Positions 16,996-24,581 of a stretch of 64,000 nt of DNA are shown in pieces (the stretch's first letter is position 1; every line of letters starts with the position of its first letter). This stretch comes from Candidatus Anaerobutyricum avicola (GTDB lineage: Bacteria > Bacillota > Clostridia > Lachnospirales > Lachnospiraceae). Position numbers and translations under genes: made by a program. The notes under the pieces were generated by a model, which saw nothing but the letters and a program-made list of their open reading frames with translations, had not been told where the DNA came from and did no database searches. The DNA lies in NCBI GenBank assembly GCA_019113845.1, contig DXGQ01000013.1:1-64000 (forward strand). Direction: 5' to 3'.

Positions 16996-18333
16996 TCAAT
17001 CATTTTTTCCTTCCAGTAACCTCCGTCGTATCTTTTTACTCATAAACGGCAACGCCAACAGTACGGCCTTGCAGACATTGTCAGCGATCATGCAGTACCA
17101 GACCGCGCGAAGGTCCAGCCCCCACACCCGCACCACAAGAAATGTAAAGAAAATCCGCACGCCCCACATTCCGATGCTCTCCACCACAAAGGCGTAGCGG
17201 GTGCGTCCCAGACCGTAAAACACTCCTTCCAGCACCACCATCAGGCCAAAGAATGGTTCTGACAGCGCCACGAGGCGAAGCATCTGCGCGCCGAGCGTGA
17301 CGACCGCCTCGCTTGGTGAGAACAGCCGCATGAGAGGTGAAGCGCCGGCAAACAGGATAAGTCCGCTTACACACATCATGGCAATGGTCAGGGCGACGCT
17401 CACTTTCGCCACCGTCTTTAACTTCTGTACATTTCCCTCGCCGCGGGCGTTGCTGATAAGGGTGGAAGCCGCGGAGCGCAGGCCGTAGCCCGGCACATAA
17501 AATATCGTCTCCGCCGTCACTGCGATGGAATGGGCGGCAAAAACGGTCGTTCCCATGCCGGAGATGAGGCTGGCAAAGACCACATATCCAAGGCAGGATA
17601 CCATGCTGGTCCCCAGCACCGGCGTTCCGATGACCGCACATTTTTTCAGTAACGTAAAATCCGGGGCAAAGTCACGCCACTCCCAGCAAAGCAGAGCGTT
17701 TCTCCGGCAGGACAGGAGCATTAACGTGCCGGATAATACATAGGATACTGCCGAGGCGATGGCCGCTCCGGCGACGCCATAGCCCAGCGCATAGATAAAC
17801 AGGTAATTCAATACAATATTGGAACAGTTGGCCGCCACATTGATAAGCATGGGCGTCCTGGTGTTTTGCACTGCGCGAAGAGCCGCTCCCATAATTGTGC
17901 TTGTGGAGCGGAAGATCATCGGCAGGCTGATGATAAAGAAATACCGGGAAGCGGTTTCCTGGATGGCCGGCTCCGCTCCCATCCAGACCGGAATCCGGGA
18001 GCTTAACAGCACCGAGGCTGTCCCCAGCACGATTCCCAGCGCAAGAGACAGCAAAAAAGCCTGCTGCGCAAGCTTTTTTATCTGTTTCATATCTCCGGCT
18101 CCCTGTGCTCTGGATATGAGTACCAGCATGGCCGTGCCCACAGCACCGGGAATGCTGTTGACCAGCCATGTTACATTTGTTGTGATACTGACCGACGCCG
18201 TCGCCTGCTCTCCCAGCTGTCCCACCATGGCGGTATCCACATACTGAAGGAGGGTTGCCAGAACTTCCTCTATGATGGTCGGAACGGATAACACCAGCAG
18301 GGTCCGCAGCAGGCGCGGACTACTGCAGTGCAA
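16996..18333 (-). CDS. MATE-family multidrug/sodium antiporter
   Basis: A 445-residue membrane exporter with about 12 hydrophobic segments in two halves. The N-terminal half holds LSVPTIIEEVLATLLQYVDTAMVGQLG, the signature region of MATE proteins, and the second half repeats the pattern from about residue 230. It expels cationic or metabolic compounds in exchange for Na+ or H+. Its start overlaps the end of the upstream cyclophilin-like lipoprotein gene by 14 bp, so the two are co-transcribed and possibly functionally linked. Confidence 0.92.
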   Translation of the reverse strand: MHCSSPRLLRTLLVLSVPTIIEEVLATLLQYVDTAMVGQLGEQATASVSITTNVTWLVNSIPGAVGTAMLVLISRAQGAGDMKQIKKLAQQAFLLSLALGIVLGTASVLLSSRIPVWMGAEPAIQETASRYFFIISLPMIFRSTSTIMGAALRAVQNTRTPMLINVAANCSNIVLNYLFIYALGYGVAGAAIASAVSYVLSGTLMLLSCRRNALLCWEWRDFAPDFTLLKKCAVIGTPVLGTSMVSCLGYVVFASLISGMGTTVFAAHSIAVTAETIFYVPGYGLRSAASTLISNARGEGNVQKLKTVAKVSVALTIAMMCVSGLILFAGASPLMRLFSPSEAVVTLGAQMLRLVALSEPFFGLMVVLEGVFYGLGRTRYAFVVESIGMWGVRIFFTFLVVRVWGLDLRAVWYCMIADNVCKAVLLALPFMSKKIRRRLLEGKND

Positions 18334-19003
18334 ATGTCACCTCCACATCCCCGCTTCCCACGGCTTCTGCCAGACCGGACGGGTCTTCGATGCGTCCCAG
18401 CGGCGTGTAACTGTAAGAGGTGGAAAATGTCTCATAAAACAGTACCAGACAATCGGAACCAAACAACATCAGATCTCCCGCCTGAATCTGCCCCGGCGTC
18501 TCCGAGCGCATGATCAGGCTGTCCGGCATATAATAGTATTTCTCATTGCCATTTAACTCGCTCATATTTACCGTCATCGGCAAACTCTCTGCAAATGTCT
18601 CCGCCGTCTCGTTGTCGTACAGCGTGGCGGTAAATGTCTGCTCACCGATCGTAATGTGCATGGTTTTCATTTCTTCCTCCCCTGATTCTGCCTGCGTTGT
18701 CATCTCTGTGCTGACAGCCGTGCCATTTTCCGTCTGCGCTGTCGTTTCTGTGCCGGCAGTCGTGCTGTTCGCCTGCGTCGTCGTTTCCGTGCCGGCAGAC
18801 TCGCTGTTGTCGGTCTGCGCTGTCGTTCCGGTCTCCGCCGCCGTATCCGTTTCCTCGGCTGTTTCCGTCATTGTCTCTGTCCAGCTGACAGTTTCCATCC
18901 AGTTACTGCCGCCCATACAGCCACCCAGAGAACACACAGTTCCCAGTGCCAGCAGCACCGTCAATACTTTCTTTACCATCGTTTTCTTCCTGTTTTTCTT
19001 CAT
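18320..19003 (-). CDS. Lipoprotein with a cyclophilin-like fold domain
   Basis: A 227-residue exported protein. Residues 1-28 form a lipoprotein signal ending in SLGGC. Residues 30-110 are a Thr/Glu-rich, low-complexity spacer built on repeats such as TTAQTE. The C-terminal 115 residues (from MKTMHITIGEQTFTATLYDN) form a cyclophilin-like fold domain of the type found alone in many anaerobes, with EKYYYMPDSL and GDLMLFGSDCLVLFYETFSTSYSYTPLG. Such domains lack the PPIase active site of true cyclophilins. The gene overlaps that of the MATE exporter. Confidence 0.85.
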   Translation of the reverse strand: MKKNRKKTMVKKVLTVLLALGTVCSLGGCMGGSNWMETVSWTETMTETAEETDTAAETGTTAQTDNSESAGTETTTQANSTTAGTETTAQTENGTAVSTEMTTQAESGEEEMKTMHITIGEQTFTATLYDNETAETFAESLPMTVNMSELNGNEKYYYMPDSLIMRSETPGQIQAGDLMLFGSDCLVLFYETFSTSYSYTPLGRIEDPSGLAEAVGSGDVEVTFALQ

Positions 19004-19076
19004 AGATAATCCTCTTATCCTTTTGATGAAATTCTGATCATGCAGCTTTGATCTTCAAACGCATCCTGCACGGATC

Positions 19077-19952
19077 TTATGCACAGTGACAGGTGCAGCC
19101 GTCCGGCTGTTTTTCTGTCTTTCCGATGATCACCTCTCCTTTTGCTTCCGGATCATCCATGATCATCTCTCCTACCTCCGGCACATAGATATGTCCTGTA
19201 TGTGGATTTTTGATGCTGATGACCGGCGTGGTCACTGTGGCCTCCACATCGGATTTTTCAAAGCAGAGGTCTGTGTCGATCATCTCGCAGTTGATCAATT
19301 TCAGATTCTTACAGTAACAGAACGGCTGTGTGCCGATGATCTTACAATTGATAAGGGTCAGTCCATCGGAATACCAGGCAAAATACTCCCCTTTGATGGT
19401 GCTGTTTTTCACCGTGATGTTTTCACCGTGCCAGAAAGCATCTTTCGTATCGAAGACGCAGTTTTCAAACACGGCATTTTTTATATACTGGAAAGAATAT
19501 TTTCCTTTAAAGTTCACATCCTCAAAATGAATATTTTCCGAGCGCATCATAAAATATTCACTTTCCGCATGGCAGCGGCGCATCTCGATATTTCTCACAG
19601 ACCAGCCAAACTCCGGGGAAATGATATCGCAGTCCTCCACCTTTACATTGCTGCACTCCCTGAGCGCCTTGATTCCATGCATCTTTGTTCCGGTAATGGT
19701 GATGTCATCGGAATACCACAAAGCCGCCCGGCACAATTCCGTCATCTCACAGTCCCGAATCTCCAGATTATGATCATGCCAAAACGGATACCGCAGATTA
19801 CAAAATGTACGGCTCACCCGGATATTTCTGCTCTCCTTCAATGCACTCTCTCCGTCCGCCGGACCGTCGAAAGCGCAGTCCTCCAGAACTACGCCGTCAC
19901 TTCCATATAATGCTCTCTCTTCATCAAATGTCTGATTCTTTATCGTCTTCAT
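19077..19952 (-). CDS. DUF3737 family protein (parallel beta-helix)
   Basis: A 291-residue cytosolic protein of the DUF3737 family. It consists of short repeats of about 20 residues of the type NIxxxxCxxxxxxxxW/Y (NIEMRRCHAESEYF, NAVFENCVFDTKDAFW, NITVKNSTIKGEYFAW), which predict a right-handed parallel beta-helix. The tail has AKGEVIIGKTEKQPDGCTCHC. There is no signal peptide. Members are often annotated only as hypothetical, so the activity is unknown. It stands alone, with a repeated motif in its upstream region. Confidence 0.9.
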   Translation of the reverse strand: MKTIKNQTFDEERALYGSDGVVLEDCAFDGPADGESALKESRNIRVSRTFCNLRYPFWHDHNLEIRDCEMTELCRAALWYSDDITITGTKMHGIKALRECSNVKVEDCDIISPEFGWSVRNIEMRRCHAESEYFMMRSENIHFEDVNFKGKYSFQYIKNAVFENCVFDTKDAFWHGENITVKNSTIKGEYFAWYSDGLTLINCKIIGTQPFCYCKNLKLINCEMIDTDLCFEKSDVEATVTTPVISIKNPHTGHIYVPEVGEMIMDDPEAKGEVIIGKTEKQPDGCTCHCA

Positions 19953-20016
19953 CTATCTATACCTCCCAATTATTTCTATCCTCACAGCTGAATCAGCTGC
20001 ATATTTCTTTACCGAT

Positions 20017-20065
20017 GTGCTGACAACTCATTATGCGAAAGATGAGCAGGTCTGTACACTAGGAT
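20017..20065 (-). repeat. Upstream motif shared with the AAA/PD-(D/E)XK gene
   Basis: About 70 bp upstream of the DUF3737 start, a stretch containing CTGAC, CAT-ATGCGAAA, TGAGCA and GTC-GTAC recurs with few differences at 26339-26388. Both copies lie upstream of minus-strand genes in the same orientation. The other bases of the 308-bp gap at 19953-20260 hold only the hairpin at 20184. Confidence 0.45.
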
Positions 20066-20183
20066 AACTGTAACACTTCTTTCCTGCAATGGCAAATACC
20101 TGATTCGCATTATCTGTTATAACTTTTTTCTATATTTATCGGAGGCATGTTCATACTCTGCCAAAAGCCAGGGGACAGCACGA

Positions 20184-20227
20184 AGCCCCGCAGAAATCAC
20201 CCAACCCTTCGTGATTTCTGCGGGGCT
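20184..20227 (-). terminator. Hairpin terminator
   Basis: A perfect 17-bp inverted repeat, AGCCCCGCAGAAATCAC and GTGATTTCTGCGGGGCT, with a 10-base loop, lies 34 bp beyond the stop of the gene ending at 20261. It lacks a clear U-tract on either strand. The CCCGCAGAAATC stem is also used in the terminator at 24485. Confidence 0.6.
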
Positions 20228-20260
20228 CCTGAATATCAATATAAAGTAATCTTCGGAATA

Positions 20261-20851
20261 CTATTCCTGGGAATACAGTTCCTCTCCGTCATAAAATCCT
20301 TCTTTATGTCCCATGATCTCTATGTGCTGTACGGAATCTTCTGCTTCTTCTGCCACCTTTGCCTTTCCATAGAATCCATACACTTTTTCGCCGTCGTAGA
20401 TGGTCAGGGAAACGCTGGCGTCACCGAATTCGTCGGGATGTGTGTTTTCCAGCATATTTTCGGCCTCATCGGATATGGTCTCATCTTTTTCCACCGGGCC
20501 GCTGATCTCCAGAAAGTATTCGCCGGTCCCGTCTTCCGGATGGATGACGTCCATCATTCCCTGTACTGTGTAACTTTCTTCTCCGTAAGTGTACACAGTG
20601 ATCTCTGTCTCCCCCGCTGCCGGCTGGAATCCATCTGAAACATTTTCGCCGGAATCCGCAGGCTGTTGCGCCGGGACATTTTTTTCTGATACTGTCGTTG
20701 TCTCACTCATCATTTTCTCCTCCGGTACGGCAGCGGCAAAAACCTCCTGCCAGGTTCTGTTGTGGAATCCAGCCAGCAGAAAGCTGAACAGGAAGGCACA
20801 CAGGAAAAGAGTTTGTAATCGCATGTATTGTTTTTCGTTTAAGTTGATCAT
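20261..20851 (-). CDS. Hypothetical secreted or membrane-anchored protein
   Basis: A 196-residue protein with one N-terminal hydrophobic segment (about 11-28, LQTLFLCAFLFSFLLAG) that acts as a signal or anchor. The rest is acidic and exported: a linker rich in S, T, E and Q (about 45-75), then a predicted beta-rich domain (ITVYTYGEESYTVQGMMDVIHP and VSLTIYDGEKVYGFYGKAKV). I do not recognise the family. The spacing of beta strands is reminiscent of the cyclophilin-like lipoprotein at 18320, but the sequence is not clearly related. Confidence 0.7.
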   Translation of the reverse strand: MINLNEKQYMRLQTLFLCAFLFSFLLAGFHNRTWQEVFAAAVPEEKMMSETTTVSEKNVPAQQPADSGENVSDGFQPAAGETEITVYTYGEESYTVQGMMDVIHPEDGTGEYFLEISGPVEKDETISDEAENMLENTHPDEFGDASVSLTIYDGEKVYGFYGKAKVAEEAEDSVQHIEIMGHKEGFYDGEELYSQE

Positions 20852-20879
20852 TTTTTTACTCCTCGTCTTATGTATAATC

Positions 20880-21179
20880 CTATGTGTATCCGTTTAAAAC
20901 AATATTCACTGCCATACCGCTTGCAAAGGCAAAGGCCATCACAAACAGCAGATAAAGCAAAAAGCGCCGCAACCCCAGCACGATTTTCAGTGCGCCGAGA
21001 TTAGTGATCTTTGTGGCGGGGCCGGTGATCATAAACGACGCGGCGCTGCCGAGACTCATCCCGTCCCACAGCCATTGCTGAAGCAGAGGGATGGTCCCTC
21101 CGCCGCAGGCGTAGAGGGGAACGCCGAGGGTTGCGGCCATCATCAACATCACGATGCCCAATGAAAGAAACTTTCTCAT
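20880..21179 (-). pseudogene. C-terminal fragment of a permease (ArsP/UPF0718 type)
   Basis: The 99-residue frame reads PLYACGGGTIPLLQQWLWDG and GSAASFMITGPATKITNLGAL, which are conserved in the C-terminal half of roughly 300-residue permeases of the ArsP/DUF318 family. The N-terminal half, with the other membrane segments, is absent; immediately upstream lies a different truncated gene. Three hydrophobic segments remain. The fragment has an ATG and may still be transcribed, but it is unlikely to transport anything. Confidence 0.7.
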
Positions 21180-21237
21180 ATCGTCCTCCTTCTCTTCTTA
21201 TCTCCCCAATATCTGATGCAAAAATCTTTTTATTCGC

Positions 21238-21465
21238 TTACCGCAGGTTTTTCCCCAGTTCGTAGGCCTGCTTCATATATCCGGAATGTTTTGTCATGGA
21301 CGGAGTGCCGCAGCCTCTTCCCCAGACTCTTCCCATATCTGTGAGATTCAGATAGCGAAGAAGCGTTTCATAGTGGGCTTCCTGCGCGCCCCGGATGAAT
21401 TCTTTTGCCAGCATGTTGGAAGAACCGTTTTTATTCGGACTTCCTTCTAATACTACGATCTTCAT
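21238..21465 (-). pseudogene. Internally deleted flavodoxin-family NAD(P)H oxidoreductase
   Basis: The 75-residue frame joins a normal N-terminus of a flavodoxin-like FMN reductase (VVLEGSPNKNGSSNMLAKEF, with the FMN phosphate-binding loop) directly to what looks like the C-terminus of the same type of protein (GRGCGTPSMTKHSGYMKQAY, ending in YELGKNLR). Proteins of this family are about 180-210 residues, so around 110-130 residues from the middle are missing in frame. The product could not bind FMN properly. It lies between a truncated permease gene and an intact aldo/keto reductase gene. Confidence 0.75.
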
Positions 21466-21571
21466 CTTCCATCTCCTCCTTTTTCCCTTTCATCTTCTAC
21501 AGTCTGCTTTATATTTTCTGTTTGCCGCAGCCGGCTTTTCATCTCCTGACTTCTGCCGGCCGCAGTCTGCT

Positions 21572-22612
21572 TTATATTTCCTGATTGCCGGTACCCCACA
21601 CATGTTTTTCTTTGACGGCTGTCTGGGTGTTCTGCGCCATAACGCCGACCAGTTTGTGCGGTACGTACATTTCTTCCAGATACGCGATCTCTCTGTCAGT
21701 GAGGGTAAGGTCTGTCGCTTTGGCCGCTCCGTCGATGTGATGAATCTTCGTCGCGCCTACGACCGGAGCTGTGACTTTTGTGAGAAGCCATGCCAGCGCC
21801 ACTTCCGTCATGGTCACGCCACGTTTGTCCGCGATCTCTGCCACTCTTCCTATGATGATATTGTCCTGTGCGGCGGTGGCGTCATATTTGAACTTGGCGT
21901 AATCGTCTTCCTCCAGACGTTTGGACGTCTCACCCGGATGTTTGGAGAGCCGTCCGCCTGCCAGAGCGCTGTACGGCGTCATGGCGATGTTATCCTCGGC
22001 GCAGAGCTTTGCCATCTCCCGCTCTTCTTCCCGGAAGATCAGATTATAATGTCCCTGAACAGAAACGAACTTTGCGAACCCTTCTTTTTCTGCCAGCGCA
22101 TTTGCCTTGGCAAGCTGCCATGCAAAGCAGTTGGAGATACCGATATAGCGGATCTTTCCGGCTTTCACCATCCGGTTCAGGCCGTCCATGATATCATAGA
22201 GCGGCGTCTGATAATCCCACATATGATAAATATATAAATCCACATAGTCCATTCCCAGATTGGACAGACTCTTATTGAGCAGTTTCTCAATGTGCTGCTG
22301 TCCGGTGACGCCTTCCGCGATCTCTTCCTCTGTCCGCGGCAGAAACTTTGTGGCGACTACCACATCCTCTCTCCTGGCGTAATCCCGAAGCGCCCTTCCC
22401 AGATACTGTTCACTGGTTCCGCTCTGATAACCGATGGCGGTATCAAAGAAGTTTACGCCCAGTTCCAGCCCCCGTCGGATGATCTCCCTGGAATGTTCCT
22501 CATCGATCGTCCAGCTGTGCTGTCCGTTGTTCGCATCGCCAAATCCCATACATCCCATACAGATGCGGGAAACTTTCAGATCTGCATTTCCTAATTTTGC
22601 ATATTTCATCAC
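21572..22612 (-). CDS. Aldo/keto reductase
   Basis: A 346-residue NADPH-dependent oxidoreductase with a TIM-barrel fold. Visible features are the GVNFFDTAIGYQSGTSE catalytic Asp/Tyr region (about 53-69), VVATKF with the active-site Lys, the YVDLYIYHMWD strand with the active-site His, RYIGISN and the C-terminal cofactor site APVVGATKIHH. It belongs to the group of Firmicute reductases related to YhdN/Tas; the physiological substrate is unknown. It precedes two pseudogenes and follows a DUF4405 gene by 16 bp, so it is probably in one operon with that gene and the flavodoxin. Confidence 0.92.
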   Translation of the reverse strand: MMKYAKLGNADLKVSRICMGCMGFGDANNGQHSWTIDEEHSREIIRRGLELGVNFFDTAIGYQSGTSEQYLGRALRDYARREDVVVATKFLPRTEEEIAEGVTGQQHIEKLLNKSLSNLGMDYVDLYIYHMWDYQTPLYDIMDGLNRMVKAGKIRYIGISNCFAWQLAKANALAEKEGFAKFVSVQGHYNLIFREEEREMAKLCAEDNIAMTPYSALAGGRLSKHPGETSKRLEEDDYAKFKYDATAAQDNIIIGRVAEIADKRGVTMTEVALAWLLTKVTAPVVGATKIHHIDGAAKATDLTLTDREIAYLEEMYVPHKLVGVMAQNTQTAVKEKHVWGTGNQEI

Positions 22613-22628
22613 TCTATTCCTCCTGTTC

Positions 22629-23390
22629 TCATTTTCGCTTGCCGTTTTTTCTCCTTAAGCCTTTAGAAAGAAAATATGCGGCAAAGATAAATGTTCCCAT
22701 CAAAGCCAGGTAATCCAGATAAAACAATGGAACCGGCTCCTCATAATCTAAAAATACAAAATGTGTTCTCACAAAAAGATACGTGAGAAAATCCCGTCTT
22801 ATAAAAACGGTGACGCCATACACTGCGATGACCGCTCCGACTATCGTCGGAAGCCACTTTCCGGCTCCCTTCGTCCGTGGATGACCGGATTCCGGTGCAT
22901 CTTCCCGTGCAGTTTTCTCTCCAGCTGCCGGGTGGGAAGATACGTTTTCGTTTTTCCCTGTCCACTTTCTAAAAAGCCCCAGGAACATTCCCCAGTGCAG
23001 TCCCAGATGCAGAGCCATGAAAATGTAGCCCCAGTGGGACGCTGTCATGTGTAACAGTCTCGCAAAAGACATTCCTCCGTGAATCGGCAGGAAATCAAAT
23101 ACGTAGTTAGACATCATCACGCCGCTCACCATCAGCCCGAGCATCGCCAGAAATACCAGCAGGTCGATACCTGTCTGGAGAATGCGGACCGGCGTATATT
23201 TCCCCCGCAGCAGATTCCTGTGCCAGTTTCCATTTAAAATGTGATGGATGATAAATAAAACAAACAGTCCGGCGCCCACCCACTCATGGGCTTCTTCTCC
23301 CCAGAACTGATATCCCATGACGCCCAGAAGGGCGATCGTCATGAGGATATCTACGACCAGCTTTACCACCGCCTTCGGTTTCAACACCAT
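22629..23390 (-). CDS. DUF4405 membrane protein (cytochrome b-like)
   Basis: A 253-residue membrane protein with a four-helix N-terminal DUF4405 domain (about residues 1-145). The helices carry several histidines: FIIHHILNGNWH, RLLHMTASHWGY and ALHLGLHWG, a pattern that suggests haem or quinone binding. A charged spacer (145-180) and one or two more hydrophobic segments (about 185-205 and 222-243) follow. It is encoded between a flavodoxin lipoprotein and an aldo/keto reductase, which suggests a small membrane-linked redox unit. Function is inferred from composition only. Confidence 0.8.
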   Translation of the reverse strand: MVLKPKAVVKLVVDILMTIALLGVMGYQFWGEEAHEWVGAGLFVLFIIHHILNGNWHRNLLRGKYTPVRILQTGIDLLVFLAMLGLMVSGVMMSNYVFDFLPIHGGMSFARLLHMTASHWGYIFMALHLGLHWGMFLGLFRKWTGKNENVSSHPAAGEKTAREDAPESGHPRTKGAGKWLPTIVGAVIAVYGVTVFIRRDFLTYLFVRTHFVFLDYEEPVPLFYLDYLALMGTFIFAAYFLSKGLRRKNGKRK

Positions 23391-23478
23391 CTCTCCTTCC
23401 CATCGGGCTGATCACCCGCCAAAGCGAGAGCCCTGTTATTCTTTCTCAGTGATTCTTCCACGTTGGCGGGAACAACTC

Positions 23479-24303
23479 TTAATATCCCAGTTCTTCCACC
23501 CAGCTCTGGATCTCTCCCTGGGAAGAAGAAGCGTCTTCCTCGTAGCAGTCAAAGATATTGTCGGAAATCTCTGCGTCCGGCGCCGCCTCCTCAATGATGT
23601 CGACGCTGTCTGCCAGACCACCCGTTCCGTGGGAGCAGAACAGATATACCTGCTTGCCGGACAGATCATTTTCTTCCAGGAAAGAAAGAAGCGCCATCGG
23701 TACGCCGTACCACCAGTTCGGATACCCCAAAAATACGGTGTCATAATCGTCCAGATTCTCTACATTTTCCTGAAGCTGCGGCCGGGCGTCCTCACCTCGT
23801 TCCTCGTTCGCTCTGTCCAGACACTCATCCCAGTCGCTTGGATATGGGTCTGTCACACGGATGGAAAACAGGTCGCCGCCCGTCTCTTCCTGCACCCAGC
23901 CTGCCAGTTCCTGTACATTTCCCGGCGCTGTGACACTCGGAGAAGAGACGGCGTCCACATCCTCGTCAAGCACGGTGTTGTCCGCCCAGGAGAAGTACGC
24001 CACCAGAACATTGGAGCTGCTTTCCTCTCCTTCTGTTGCTCCGGAAGTATCTCCGGCCGCCGCCTCACTCTGCGCTTCTGCCTGTGCTTGTGTTGCCCCG
24101 TCTGCCTGCGCGTCCGGCTGCGCCACGCTGTCCTGTGTGTCTGCCTCCGCCTGTGTATCGGCAGCGCTCTGTGTCGTGCTTTCTGCTGCCGGCGGCTGTG
24201 CGCCGTCTGTCTGTCCGCCGCTCTGTGTACCTGTGTTTCCGCACCCTGCGGTTATCGTCAACAGAGCCGCTGTCAATATAAGAGAAATCATTTTTTTCTT
24301 CAT
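23479..24303 (-). CDS. Flavodoxin domain lipoprotein
   Basis: A 274-residue exported flavoprotein. The first 21 residues are a lipoprotein signal with lipobox TAGC (MKKKMISLILTAALLTITAGC). A spacer rich in A, Q, T and D (22-95) follows. The flavodoxin domain starts at about 97 (VLVAYFSWADNTVLDED) and includes LGYPNWWYGVPMALLSFLEEND and the NSYLFCSHGTGGL-like segment VYLFCSHGTGGLADS. Extracellular flavodoxins of this type are found in gut Firmicutes next to small redox enzymes. It probably carries electrons at the outer face of the membrane. Confidence 0.88.
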   Translation of the reverse strand: MKKKMISLILTAALLTITAGCGNTGTQSGGQTDGAQPPAAESTTQSAADTQAEADTQDSVAQPDAQADGATQAQAEAQSEAAAGDTSGATEGEESSSNVLVAYFSWADNTVLDEDVDAVSSPSVTAPGNVQELAGWVQEETGGDLFSIRVTDPYPSDWDECLDRANEERGEDARPQLQENVENLDDYDTVFLGYPNWWYGVPMALLSFLEENDLSGKQVYLFCSHGTGGLADSVDIIEEAAPDAEISDNIFDCYEEDASSSQGEIQSWVEELGY

Positions 24304-24479
24304 AAACTACCTCCTCAAACTTATACGGTTTATACTGTATCACTTTATAGCTTTATTATAAAAATGCGGTCTCTGTTTGTCTAATACCTGTTCTTTATCT
24401 GTAACCATGCGTTTTACGAATAGTTTGGCGGAAAACGCACTTAATCTGCACACTTAAGCGGATAATTGCCTGAAATAGC

Positions 24480-24521
24480 AAAAACCCCGCAGAAATCTTC
24501 TTCCATTCAGATTTCTGCGGG
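24480..24521 (-). terminator. Bidirectional intrinsic terminator
   Basis: CCCCGCAGAAATC (24485-24497) and GATTTCTGCGGG (24510-24521) form a strong hairpin. On the minus strand it is followed by GTTTTTGC and serves the AAA/PD-(D/E)XK gene ending at 24582; on the plus strand CCCTTTTGTTTGTTT follows. The rest of the 24304-24581 gap holds an inverted repeat TGCGTTTT/AAAACGCA (24408-24439) of unknown use. Confidence 0.75.
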
Positions 24522-24581
24522 CTCCCTTTTGTTTGTTTATTTTCTACAATCTCACATCCATTAACTAATTTTTTACATGTT

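Noticed and set aside
18272-18333. Frameshift between the MATE and lipoprotein genes
   Set aside because: The overlap of 14 bp leaves both proteins complete, so it is a normal coupled arrangement.
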